A DNA stretch of 64,000 bases from Bacteroidota bacterium. Lineage in GTDB: Bacteria > Bacteroidota > Bacteroidia > Chitinophagales > Chitinophagaceae. The position numbers and the translations under genes were made by a program. Shown here piece after piece: positions 27,509 to 35,642 of this stretch (position 1 is the first letter of the stretch; each line of letters opens with the position of its first letter). Where the stretch lies: assembly GCA_030706735.1 (NCBI GenBank), contig JAUZNZ010000012.1, positions 62,001 to 126,000 on the forward strand. The letters run 5' to 3'. Under the pieces are notes generated by a model, which saw only the letters and a list, made by a program, of their open reading frames with translations, had not been told where the DNA came from and did no database searches.

Positions 27509-28127
27509 GAGCTATTTTTTGGTTTCTTTCGTTGCTGTATTTTTCAATGAGTTTTTTACCCTTTGCCGTGGTCACCCCATGCAGAAAGAACATGGCCAGT
27601 TCAAAATGCACCTGTGCGATGTTGTAGCGCGTGTGGGGAAAAACATCCTGGTTGAAGGCCAGGAAGGCCGATTCGATGCGCGCCTTGGCTATTATATCTA
27701 TATGAATATCAGTCCGATACAACCCCTCTCGTATCCCCGATTGGAGGTTTTCCAGCATGATCTTGTAGAGGAATTGGTACTTGTACTCCCGTAGTTTCTT
27801 ATATGGCTGGGGATAATGTTTTTCCAGGTCGTACACCATCTGCTGGTTGGTATACTTGAGCATGTCCTCCAGGGATTCCAGGGCCAGGAATACGTGATGA
27901 ACGCTATTTTCGGCCTGATCGCGGAAACCCATGCAATCCATCTCATTCTTCAATATAATCGCATCTATGGCGGCATTCACCATATCATCCTTATCGGTAA
28001 AGAACTGATAAAGGGTTTTCTTGGATATGCCCAGCTGGGTCGCGATCTCGTCCATCGTGATGGTGCGTATCCCGTAACGCATGAACAGCTCGGCTGCCTT
28101 GGTGATTATTCTTTCTTTTGCTTCCAT
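27492..28127 (-). CDS. TetR-family regulator of the efflux operon
   Basis: A 211-residue repressor with an N-terminal TetR helix-turn-helix (about 3-50, TKAAELFMRYGIRTITMDEIA ... GISKKTLYQFFTDKDDMV) and a helical ligand domain. The ATG at 28127 fits the family; an open frame extends 31 codons further upstream but crosses the promoter and operator. Being first in the efflux operon, with an inverted repeat around its own promoter, it probably represses itself and the three pump genes. The inducer is unknown. Confidence 0.9.
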   Translation of the reverse strand: MEAKERIITKAAELFMRYGIRTITMDEIATQLGISKKTLYQFFTDKDDMVNAAIDAIILKNEMDCMGFRDQAENSVHHVFLALESLEDMLKYTNQQMVYDLEKHYPQPYKKLREYKYQFLYKIMLENLQSGIREGLYRTDIHIDIIAKARIESAFLAFNQDVFPHTRYNIAQVHFELAMFFLHGVTTAKGKKLIEKYSNERNQKIAHEHKA

Positions 28128-28147
28128 ATTCTCTCGTAAAACGGGCA

Positions 28148-28178
28148 CAAAACTAAGGAAACTATTTTTGTTACCAAA
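28148..28178 (-). promoter_or_regulatory. Promoter of the tetR-efflux operon
   Basis: On the minus strand TTTG (28178-28175) and TAGTTTTG (28155-28148) are exactly 19 bp apart, a full match to the Bacteroidota -33/-7 consensus TTTG-N19-TAnnTTTG. The start codon is 20 nt past the -7 element. Confidence 0.75.
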
Positions 28179-28185
28179 GTTTCCT
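28156..28185. promoter_or_regulatory. Inverted repeat likely bound by the TetR regulator
   Basis: AGGAAACT (28156-28163) and AGTTTCCT (28178-28185) are perfect 8-bp inverted arms with a 14-nt spacer. One arm abuts the -7 element and the other overlaps the -33 element of the tetR promoter. A plus-strand TATTTTTG (28163-28170), a possible -7 for the DUF502 gene, lies between the arms. Confidence 0.6.
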
Positions 28186-28220
28186 ACGGGAATTTTTACT
28201 TTTACCCCAAACACCCGCAC

Positions 28221-28850
28221 ATGAACCTCCGGACAACAGCACGCAAATCATTTAATTATTTCCTGCAGGGATTGATCATCCTCGCCCCGATCTCCATCAC
28301 GATCTATGTGGTGGTCTCCCTGTTCAACTCGATAGACAGCATCCTGCCCAATCTCGTACATAGCCTCTTCCCCAAGCTGGCTGTCGACGAGGCCGGAAAC
28401 CCGAAACGCATTCCGGGCCTAGGGTTCGTCGTGTTCATCGGCATTGCCCTGCTGGTCGGGTACATCTCCCCCTCCTTCATCGTCAGCCGGCTCGTGCACG
28501 TCGCTGACCGGATGCTTGAGCGCGTGCCGGGCATCAAGTTCATTTACAGCACGATAAAGGACTTTTTCGAGGCGTTCGGCGGCAGCAAACGGAAATTCGA
28601 CAAGGCCGTGCTGGTGAGCGTCGAATCCCTGGACGTATGGCGGATCGGTTTCATAACCAAGGAAGAGCTGGACGACTTCGGGTTGCAGGAATTCGTGGCC
28701 GTCTATTGCCCGCAGTCCTATGCCTTTGCCGGGCATCTCTATTTTGTTAAGAGAGCCAGGGTGCGATTACTCACCGGCATCAGTTCGGCCGACGCCATGA
28801 AATTCGCGATTTCCGGTGGAGTGGCGGATATCGAGGAGGCGGGATCCTAG
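28221..28850 (+). CDS. DUF502 family membrane protein
   Basis: A 209-residue protein of the DUF502 family, whose function is not known. Two membrane helices are clear (about 14-36 and 66-88), followed by a conserved soluble part with RVPGIKFIYSTIKDFFEAFGGS and a later GISSADAMKFAISGGVA motif near the C-terminus. The family occurs in many bacteria and in plant COV proteins. It is divergent from the efflux operon and may share the control region with it. Confidence 0.9.
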   Translation: MNLRTTARKSFNYFLQGLIILAPISITIYVVVSLFNSIDSILPNLVHSLFPKLAVDEAGNPKRIPGLGFVVFIGIALLVGYISPSFIVSRLVHVADRMLERVPGIKFIYSTIKDFFEAFGGSKRKFDKAVLVSVESLDVWRIGFITKEELDDFGLQEFVAVYCPQSYAFAGHLYFVKRARVRLLTGISSADAMKFAISGGVADIEEAGS

Positions 28851-28908
28851 CTGATCACGATCATTGCCTGCGCTGCTCCAGGTCATCCCTGAATCGAACA
28901 AGGGAGCA

Positions 28909-28916
28909 TAGATTTG
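28909..28916 (+). promoter_or_regulatory. -7 element just before the 28925 start codon
   Basis: TAGATTTG is an exact TAnnTTTG match ending 8 nt before the ATG, which predicts a leaderless or nearly leaderless transcript. No TTTG lies 19 bp upstream. Confidence 0.4.
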
Positions 28917-28924
28917 TCTGAGCG

Positions 28925-29275
28925 ATGAAAAAGTTAATAGCCATATTCTCATTGACGATCTATGCGAGTGGCGGGTTTGGGGCTGGTTTCCATTGCTATT
29001 TTTGGGATGGTTGTGGAAAATCTCATGAACGGCGGGCACCAACAGGTTGTTGCTCTGACAAATCATGCTCTGTTTTTTCGGAAAATGACAGAGTACCGCA
29101 ACAATCTTCCCCCAATAGTTCCACAACGGTCCTCCGCAACATGTTGCCTCCTGGCCATTGTTATTTTATGTCTCCGGCACTTGACGAGGGTCAGTATACT
29201 TACCTGACCTTACGTTCCGGCAAGCGGTACCCCTCTCTGCCCATCTTTCTTCTCGATAACGTTTTCAGGATTTAA
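28925..29275 (+). CDS. Probable divergent HYC_CC_PP-like exported protein
   Basis: A 116-residue protein with a signal-like N-terminus (MKKLIAIFSLTIYASGGFGAG), a cysteine-rich start (FHCYFWDGCGKS ... GCCSDKSC) and a C-terminal YPSLPIFLLDNVFRI. This resembles the Bacteroidota HYC_CC_PP family, which has a HYC motif, a CC pair and a hydrophobic C-terminus ending in VFRI or similar. Here the first motif reads HCY rather than HYC and the proline pair is weak, so the gene may be divergent or decaying. Function is unknown; a metal-related role is a guess from the cysteines. Confidence 0.5.
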   Translation: MKKLIAIFSLTIYASGGFGAGFHCYFWDGCGKSHERRAPTGCCSDKSCSVFSENDRVPQQSSPNSSTTVLRNMLPPGHCYFMSPALDEGQYTYLTLRSGKRYPSLPIFLLDNVFRI

Positions 29276-29335
29276 GCGTCCCAAACGCATTCATTTAATC
29301 TGGCAACTATTTTATCCATTTCAAAAAACAATTTT

Positions 29336-29740
29336 ATGAAAAAGATCAATTTCCTGATCATCGTTGCATTCGGCATCCTGGCATGCACAGAACATTCAAC
29401 AGCGCAGCAAAATAAATTGACGCCGGGAACGGCTACCCGGAAGGCGGGATATACCGTGCTCAACCCGAACGAAACGATCAAGATCTATAAGTATGTCCAC
29501 TATGCCCACGCGCCGAAAGTTGCGGACCAATATGCGCCGAAATATTATTTCGCAAAGGATTCTTCCGATGTACTGCAATTGCTGACGAAGGAGAATTTGA
29601 AAAGGGCCTTTCCGGATAATCATCGGTTTCACGATGCATTGGATGCCACGTTCAGAGAAGATAAAGAACTTGTCAATTACGACGGGTTCCATAAGATGTA
29701 CAAAGTGAATCACCTTCTTGAAATGAGCACAAAACCCTAG
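29336..29740 (+). CDS. Small hypothetical lipoprotein
   Basis: A 134-residue protein with a short signal and lipobox LAC (Cys17), followed by a charged, tyrosine-rich body without a recognised domain. No homologous family is apparent from the sequence. It lies 60 nt after the HYC-like gene, in the same direction, and a terminator follows its stop, so the two small exported proteins may form one transcript. Confidence 0.7.
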   Translation: MKKINFLIIVAFGILACTEHSTAQQNKLTPGTATRKAGYTVLNPNETIKIYKYVHYAHAPKVADQYAPKYYFAKDSSDVLQLLTKENLKRAFPDNHRFHDALDATFREDKELVNYDGFHKMYKVNHLLEMSTKP

Positions 29741-29773
29741 TCTCCCCGTCGGTTGATATCGTTTTATTCATAG

Positions 29774-29800
29774 AAGGAGGCTAATCGCCTCCTTTGATTT
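29774..29800 (+). terminator. Intrinsic terminator after the small lipoprotein gene
   Basis: AAGGAGGC (29774-29781) and GCCTCCTT (29787-29794) form an 8-bp stem with a 5-nt loop; the tail is TGATTT, a weak T tract. Confidence 0.75.
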
Positions 29801-29893
29801 AATATATTTATTTACAGTTATTTACATATATATCTTTCGCTCCATCCGCATTTGTTGGTTGCAGTCTGTCTGCCGCATCCGATCTGAAGGCCT

Positions 29894-29901
29894 TATCTTT
29901 G
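29894..29901 (+). promoter_or_regulatory. -7 element of the serC operon
   Basis: TATCTTTG matches TAnnTTTG exactly, 25 nt before the GTG start of serC. A TTTG at 29851 is too far (39 bp) to be its -33 element. Confidence 0.45.
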
Positions 29902-29926
29902 CGGCTCACTTTTTAAACGATAAGCA

Positions 29927-31015
29927 GTGACCTTACAACATACCGCCCTGGTGCACAATTTTAATTCAGGGCCCAGCGTGCTGCCAAAAGAGGTATTCGA
30001 GCAGGCCAGCCAGGCCATCCTGGACCTGGACGGCACCGGTTTGTCCATCCTCGAGATCGGGCATCGCACCCCCATCTTCCAGGCAGTGCTCGACGAGACC
30101 GTCGCGACCACCCGGGAATTGATGAAGCTGGACGCAGACCATGAGATCCTCTTCCTGCACGGAGGCGCCTCTACCCAATTCTTTCAGATCCCGATGAACC
30201 TGTTGAATGAAAATGAAACGGCGGCCTGCCTCGACACCGGCATCTTCGCGTACAAAGCGATCAAGGAGGCGCGGGTATTCGGTCATGTCGACGTGGTCGG
30301 GTCTTCCCGGGAAAAGGGCTATACGTATATCCCGCATGATTTTGTCATCCCCCCCACGGCAAAATACTTCCATTATACCAGCAACAATACCGTCGAAGGG
30401 ACCCAAATGCATACAGTGCCGGAAACCGAGGTGCCCCTGGTCGCCGACATGAGCAGCGATATCCTTAGCCGTGTCATGGATTTCAATCGTTTCGGCATCA
30501 TCTATGCCGGGGCGCAAAAAAATATCGGCGCGGCAGGCGTGAACCTGGTGATAGTCCGGAAGGACCTTCTCGGCAAGGTCACGCGCCAGTTGCCTTCCAT
30601 GATGGACTACCGGCAGCACATCGAGAATGGTTCCATGCTGAACACCCCGCCGGTATTCGCCATCTATGTGTGCATGCTGACCCTTCGGTGGCTGAAGGGC
30701 CAGGGGGGCATCGCGGAGATGGAAAAGCGCAGCGAGCGCAAATCGGCCCTGCTCTACGATACCCTGGACAGCCTGCCCGTTTTCCGGCCCAAGGTCGCAA
30801 AAGAAGACCGGAGCAGGATGAATGTCGTCTTCGTCATCGATGACCCCGCCCTGGAAAAAGAATTCCTCAGTCTCTGCAAGGAGAATGGAATGGTGGGCAT
30901 CAAGGGACATCGCAGCGTGGGCGGCTTCAGGGCATCCCTCTATAATGCCCTTCCGATGTCGAGCGTGGAGCTCCTGGCCGAGCTGATGAAGGATTTTGCA
31001 AAGAAAAAAGGTTAA
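29927..31015 (+). CDS. serC: Phosphoserine aminotransferase
   Basis: SerC makes 3-phosphoserine from 3-phosphohydroxypyruvate in serine synthesis and also acts in pyridoxine synthesis. The 362-residue protein has the conserved NFNSGPSVLP start, GGAS-TQF phosphate-binding loop (79-85), and PLP-binding Lys198 in YAGAQKNIGAAG. The C-terminal GIKGHRSVGGFRASLYNA is diagnostic. The first codon is GTG at 29927; a second in-frame GTG at 29951 (VHNFNSGP) is equally plausible by family comparison. The DUF1015 gene begins 5 nt after its stop. A serA gene, often adjacent, is not in the window. Confidence 0.94.
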   Translation: MTLQHTALVHNFNSGPSVLPKEVFEQASQAILDLDGTGLSILEIGHRTPIFQAVLDETVATTRELMKLDADHEILFLHGGASTQFFQIPMNLLNENETAACLDTGIFAYKAIKEARVFGHVDVVGSSREKGYTYIPHDFVIPPTAKYFHYTSNNTVEGTQMHTVPETEVPLVADMSSDILSRVMDFNRFGIIYAGAQKNIGAAGVNLVIVRKDLLGKVTRQLPSMMDYRQHIENGSMLNTPPVFAIYVCMLTLRWLKGQGGIAEMEKRSERKSALLYDTLDSLPVFRPKVAKEDRSRMNVVFVIDDPALEKEFLSLCKENGMVGIKGHRSVGGFRASLYNALPMSSVELLAELMKDFAKKKG

Positions 31016-31020
31016 TCGAC

Positions 31021-32247
31021 ATGGCAACCATTACCCCCTTCCCGGCATTGAGGCCTGATCCTTCTTTAGCTCCCCGGCTCGCGTCCCCGCCTTATGACGT
31101 GCTGAACAGCCGCGAGGCAAGAGAAGAGGCGGCAGGCAACGACGCCAGCTTCCTGCATATCACCAAATCGGAGATCGATCTGCCCGAAACGGTGGATATA
31201 CATTCCCAGGAAGTCTACGACAAGGCGCGTCAAAATCTGGACTCCTTCATCAAAAAGGGGTTCCTGCTGCGTGAAGCGAAGCCTTGCTATTATATTTACC
31301 GGCTGGTCATGAATGGCAGGAGCCAGACGGGCCTGGTATGCGCCAGTTCTGTGGACGATTATGAGAAAGGCATCATCAGGCGGCATGAGCTGACACGGCC
31401 CGACAAGGAGGCCGACCGGATCAATCACATGAAGACCATCGGTGCGCAAACGGGAAATGTATTGCTTGCCTATCGTAACGTGGCGGCCATTGACGCCCTG
31501 ACCGACAACTGGAAGCAGAACCACGCACCGGTCTATGATTTTACCGCCGGCGATGGCATCGGTCATACGATTTGGGTGGTCGACGACGCCACCACGATCA
31601 GCTCGATCAGCGACCTGTTTGCCAGCCAGGTGCCCTTCACGTATATTGCGGACGGCCATCACCGGGCCGCATCGGCAGCGAAAGTGAGGAATGCCCTGGG
31701 AACCAGTGCTACAAAGGAGGCCGGGTTCTTCCTGACCACTTTGTTTCCGGCCGGCGAACTCCAAATCTTCGATTATAATCGTCTCGTGCATGATCTGAAT
31801 GGCGCCACCGTGAACGAATTCCTGAACGGTCTCCAAAAGGAATTCCTGGTCGGCAAGGTGGACAAGGCCTTTTCGCCCGATCAATTACATCAATTCGGGT
31901 TGTATGTGGGTGGCAACTGGTATAAGCTCGTGGCGCGTGAAGGCAGCTACTCCTCCGATCCGATAGGCGTGCTGGACGTGACCATCCTTCAAAAGAACGT
32001 GTTGGACAAGTTGTTGGCCATTAAAGATCCCCGGACTGACAAGCGGATCGATTTCGTGGGCGGCATCCGCGGGTTGGCGGAGTTGGAAAAAAGAGTGGAC
32101 AGTGGCGAAATGGCCGCGGCGTTCAGCTTATACCCCGTCAGCATCCGTCAACTTTTCGATATCGCCGACAGCGGAGAGGTCATGCCGCCCAAGAGCACCT
32201 GGTTCGAGCCCAAACTGCGCGATGGGCTGCTGACGCATACCTTCTAA
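31021..32247 (+). CDS. DUF1015 family protein
   Basis: A 408-residue cytoplasmic protein of the DUF1015 family, whose members have no assigned reaction. The signature segments are ASPPYDVLNSREARE near the start, RHELTRPDKEADRINH in the middle and YIADGHHRAASA (about 212-223) with its conserved DGHHR. The close coupling to serC (5 nt) is common in Bacteroidota and suggests a role tied to serine or phosphohydroxy-acid metabolism. This is inference from context only. Confidence 0.9.
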   Translation: MATITPFPALRPDPSLAPRLASPPYDVLNSREAREEAAGNDASFLHITKSEIDLPETVDIHSQEVYDKARQNLDSFIKKGFLLREAKPCYYIYRLVMNGRSQTGLVCASSVDDYEKGIIRRHELTRPDKEADRINHMKTIGAQTGNVLLAYRNVAAIDALTDNWKQNHAPVYDFTAGDGIGHTIWVVDDATTISSISDLFASQVPFTYIADGHHRAASAAKVRNALGTSATKEAGFFLTTLFPAGELQIFDYNRLVHDLNGATVNEFLNGLQKEFLVGKVDKAFSPDQLHQFGLYVGGNWYKLVAREGSYSSDPIGVLDVTILQKNVLDKLLAIKDPRTDKRIDFVGGIRGLAELEKRVDSGEMAAAFSLYPVSIRQLFDIADSGEVMPPKSTWFEPKLRDGLLTHTF

Positions 32248-32263
32248 CCCGTATCTTTGATGC

Positions 32264-33283
32264 ATGAACCGAATCATCGCCCTTTCCAGTCTGCTCCTCC
32301 TTGCCGCTTATTCCGGTCTTGCCCAGGAGCCGGACGCGAGGACCTTGCAGGAAACCGCCAGGACCTTTGCTCGCCAGGGTGATTATTCCAATGCCATCAT
32401 CGTATTGAACCGCGCCCTGCAGAAGGATCCGCAAAACCTGGAATTACTGAAGGATCTCGCCTTCGACTATTACCTGCAAAAAGACTATCCCAAAGGACTG
32501 GACATCGCGCGAAACCTGACCGAACGCAATGATGCGGACGTACAGTGCTACCAGCTCACCGGGCTGTTCTACAAGGCGACGGACGAGGCCACAGCTTGTG
32601 AAAGGCTCTATAAGGCCGGGATCAAAAGGTTCCCTTTAAGCGGCGTCCTCTATAATGAATACGGCGAAGTCCTCTTTGCCAAACAGGACAATTCCTCCAT
32701 CCGGCAATGGGAAAAAGGCATCGAGGTCGATCCCAATTATTCGTCCAATTACTACAACGCCTGTAAATATTATTTCATGACCTCAGACAGGGTCTGGGGC
32801 CTGGTCTATGGAGAGATCTTCGTGAATCTCGAAAGCTATAGCAAGCGTACGGCGGAAATGAAGGATCTGCTCCTGCAAGGATACAAAAAGCTCTTCATGG
32901 ATGCCGAACCGGGCAAGAACCAACCCAACAAAAGCCCCTTTGCCGCCGCCTGGTTGAGCGTGATCGCGAAATCGGCGCCGGCCATATCCAAAGGGATCAG
33001 TACCGAGTCCCTCACCGTGCTGCGAACCCAATTTATCCTCAACTGGTTCGATAAATATCCCGCCAACTTCCCTTTCCGGCTATTCGATTTCGAACGGCAA
33101 TTACTACGGGAAGGCATGTTCGACGCCTACAATCAATGGATCTTCGGCGCAGCGGAAAACCTCCCTGCATTCCAAAACTGGACCGCCACGCACAATGAGG
33201 AGTATACGCGTTTCAGCAATTTTCAGAAAGGCAGGGTATTCAAGCTGCCGGAAGGACAATATTACCAGGTCGTCGGGAAATAG
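32264..33283 (+). CDS. Exported TPR protein
   Basis: A 339-residue protein with a signal peptide (1-20, ending AYSGLAQ) and N-terminal tetratricopeptide repeats (about 25-175: TARTFARQGDYSNAIIVLNRALQKDPQN and following). The C-terminal half has no recognised domain. The N-terminus resembles many Bacteroidota periplasmic TPR proteins. It lies 16 nt after the DUF1015 gene and probably belongs to the serC transcript. Confidence 0.82.
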   Translation: MNRIIALSSLLLLAAYSGLAQEPDARTLQETARTFARQGDYSNAIIVLNRALQKDPQNLELLKDLAFDYYLQKDYPKGLDIARNLTERNDADVQCYQLTGLFYKATDEATACERLYKAGIKRFPLSGVLYNEYGEVLFAKQDNSSIRQWEKGIEVDPNYSSNYYNACKYYFMTSDRVWGLVYGEIFVNLESYSKRTAEMKDLLLQGYKKLFMDAEPGKNQPNKSPFAAAWLSVIAKSAPAISKGISTESLTVLRTQFILNWFDKYPANFPFRLFDFERQLLREGMFDAYNQWIFGAAENLPAFQNWTATHNEEYTRFSNFQKGRVFKLPEGQYYQVVGK

Positions 33284-33331
33284 TTTTTTTCGTATTTTAC
33301 TGCCGGAAGATGCTTCCGCTAAAATAGTCTC

Positions 33332-35128
33332 ATGACCGATCCAACGCGATTGTTCGATTGCCTCAGGATGCATGTGGAGAATAGCCCCATTCCGGATATG
33401 CTGGCAGCCAAAGAAGGCGGCAAGTGGAGGACCTATGGCACCCGCGAGGTTTTCGATACGGTCAACAAGCTGACTGCGGCCCTGGCGCAAATGGGCATCT
33501 CCGGCAACGATCTGACGCCCGAAGGGATGGATAAGGTCGCCCTGATCTCGCGAAACCGGCCCGAATGGGTAATGGTCGACCTGGCGGTTCAGCAAACCGG
33601 CGCCGTGCTCGTCCCGATCTATCCCACGATCAATGTCAACGAGCTGGAATTCGTTCTGAATGACGCGCAGGTCAAACTGATCTTTGTCAATGACGAGGAA
33701 CTATTCCATAAGGTCCTGAGCATCCGCGACCGACTGCCGTCGCTCCGCGAGATCTACACCTTCGACCATGTGTCGCATGCCAAACATTGGAAAGAGCTGT
33801 TAGACACAGCCAACGAAGAAGGCCTGGCCCGGGCCGCCGGGCTTTCCGCCAGGGTCCGTAACGAGGATCTGGCTACGATCATCTATACGTCGGGCACCAC
33901 CGGCACCCCCAAAGGGGTCATGCTGTCGCACAGGAATATCCTGAGCAATGTGCAGGCCTGCCTGCCCTGCATGCCCCCCGGAGCCGTTAAAACGCTCAGC
34001 TTCCTGCCCTTGAATCATATTTTCGAAAAGGTCATTACCTATATATATTTCTTTAACGGCAGCCCCATCTACTACGCGGAGAGCATGGACACCATCGGCG
34101 ACAACCTCAAGGAGGTGAAACCGCAGATGTTTACCACCGTACCTCGCCTGCTGGAGAAGGTCTATGACCGGATCATGCTGAAAGGGGGCGAGCTGACGGG
34201 CATCAAAGGGCGGCTGTTTTTCTGGGCCCATGACCTGGCGGCCCGTTATGAGATCAACAAATCCATGGGATTTTGGTACAGGATGCAACTCGCCCTCGCC
34301 AACAAACTCATCTTTTCCAAATGGCGGGAGGCGCTGGGAGGCAATGTCCTGTGTATCGTCAGCGGCGGAGCCGCGGCCCAGGTACGCCTGATCCGCATTT
34401 TCACCGCGGCACGCATACCCGTGATGGAAGGATATGGCCTGACCGAGACCTCGCCGGTCATCAGCGTGAACCGCTACGATGTGAAACAGCGTATGTTCGG
34501 CACCGTAGGCCCGCTATTGCCGGGCGTCGAGGTAAAGATCGCCGAAGACGGCGAGATCCTCTGCAAAGGACCTAATGTCATGATGGGCTATTATAAGCGG
34601 CCCGACCTGACGGCAGAAGCCATGGAAGGGGGCTGGTTCCATACCGGGGATATCGGCATGTTCGTGAACGGGGAATACCTGAAGATCACCGACCGGAAAA
34701 AAGAAATGTTCAAAACAAGCGGAGGAAAATACGTCGCACCCCTGACCATCGAGAGCAAGCTCCGGGAGTCTCCCTTTATTGAGCAGGTCATGGTGGTCGG
34801 GCCGGAAAGAAAATTCGTCGGCGCCCTGATCGTTCCGGGATTTCCCAGTCTTCGCGACTGGTGCAAACAACACGATGTGCCGGATGCCCCCAATCAAATA
34901 TTGATCCGCGACCCCCGCGTGATCGCGCTCTATCGCGAGATCATCGATAGCTATAATAAATACTTCAGCCATGTGGAACAGGTCAAGCGCTTCGAGCTGC
35001 TTCCGCAGGAATGGAGCGTGGAGACCGGCGAGATGACCCCAAAACTCAGCCTCAAGCGCAAGGTGGTCACGGAAAAATTCCACGACGCGATCGAGAGGAT
35101 CTATCTGAATGGCCCGCACGATCAATAG
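33332..35128 (+). CDS. Long-chain acyl-CoA synthetase (AMP-binding)
   Basis: A 598-residue adenylate-forming enzyme that activates long-chain fatty acids as acyl-CoA. The P-loop TIIYTSGTTGTPKG is at about 187-200, the second motif GYGLTETSPV at about 370-379, and GWFHTGDIG with ITDRKKEMFKTSGGK (about 430-470) completes the AMP-binding signature. An extended N-terminal region (about 1-60) and length near 600 fit bacterial FadD15-like long-chain synthetases. It starts 48 nt after the TPR gene. Confidence 0.93.
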   Translation: MTDPTRLFDCLRMHVENSPIPDMLAAKEGGKWRTYGTREVFDTVNKLTAALAQMGISGNDLTPEGMDKVALISRNRPEWVMVDLAVQQTGAVLVPIYPTINVNELEFVLNDAQVKLIFVNDEELFHKVLSIRDRLPSLREIYTFDHVSHAKHWKELLDTANEEGLARAAGLSARVRNEDLATIIYTSGTTGTPKGVMLSHRNILSNVQACLPCMPPGAVKTLSFLPLNHIFEKVITYIYFFNGSPIYYAESMDTIGDNLKEVKPQMFTTVPRLLEKVYDRIMLKGGELTGIKGRLFFWAHDLAARYEINKSMGFWYRMQLALANKLIFSKWREALGGNVLCIVSGGAAAQVRLIRIFTAARIPVMEGYGLTETSPVISVNRYDVKQRMFGTVGPLLPGVEVKIAEDGEILCKGPNVMMGYYKRPDLTAEAMEGGWFHTGDIGMFVNGEYLKITDRKKEMFKTSGGKYVAPLTIESKLRESPFIEQVMVVGPERKFVGALIVPGFPSLRDWCKQHDVPDAPNQILIRDPRVIALYREIIDSYNKYFSHVEQVKRFELLPQEWSVETGEMTPKLSLKRKVVTEKFHDAIERIYLNGPHDQ

Positions 35129-35150
35129 GCGCTTTCGCCATGCCCGTTCT

Positions 35151-35591
35151 TCAGTCCCCCTTTTCTTCCCTGAACCAGATCAGCTTCCACGGACCGTTCC
35201 CTACGATCAGGAACAGCACAAGCAGCAGGAATACCAGGATGGACAGCGCCAGTTCCGAGAAGGGTCTGTACAGGTCCGATGATAGGTTGATGAAGAAAAT
35301 GGCGCCCAGCAGGATGGGTATCTGCAGGATACAGGCAAACCGCGTAAGGACGCCAAGGATCAGCAACAAGCCGCCCAGCACGTGGGCAAAGGCGATGTAG
35401 TTGCTCATCAGCACCAGGGTAAAAGAACCGAATGACATCCTGGTGGTCATCAGGTTCAGCATGCTGCTCATGTTGCTGAGAAATTGATATCCTTTGAAGC
35501 AAAGGAAGATGCCCAAACCGATGCGGATAATATCAAGCCATTGAGGATGGTGTCTGTCGCCCCATAGCCCGACGCGTTGTACGAGATTCAT
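35151..35591 (-). CDS. DoxX family membrane protein
   Basis: A 146-residue protein with four hydrophobic segments and the DoxX pattern GLGIFLCFKGYQFL ... HVLGGLLLILGVLTR. Members serve in varied redox-linked or quinone-related roles; none can be assigned here. The upstream minus-strand sequence has TATATTTA, one mismatch from the -7 consensus, about 40 nt before the start codon. Its 3' end faces the acyl-CoA synthetase gene, with 22 bp between stops. Confidence 0.88.
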   Translation of the reverse strand: MNLVQRVGLWGDRHHPQWLDIIRIGLGIFLCFKGYQFLSNMSSMLNLMTTRMSFGSFTLVLMSNYIAFAHVLGGLLLILGVLTRFACILQIPILLGAIFFINLSSDLYRPFSELALSILVFLLLVLFLIVGNGPWKLIWFREEKGD

Positions 35592-35642
35592 ATGGCGAAG
35601 TTTTAAGTAAGAGAAGGAACTGTCTACTTAAATATACGCCTT

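Noticed and set aside
29966-31027. A 353-codon minus-strand frame opposite serC
   Set aside because: Antisense of a firmly identified enzyme with no domain of its own; length alone is an effect of high GC codons.
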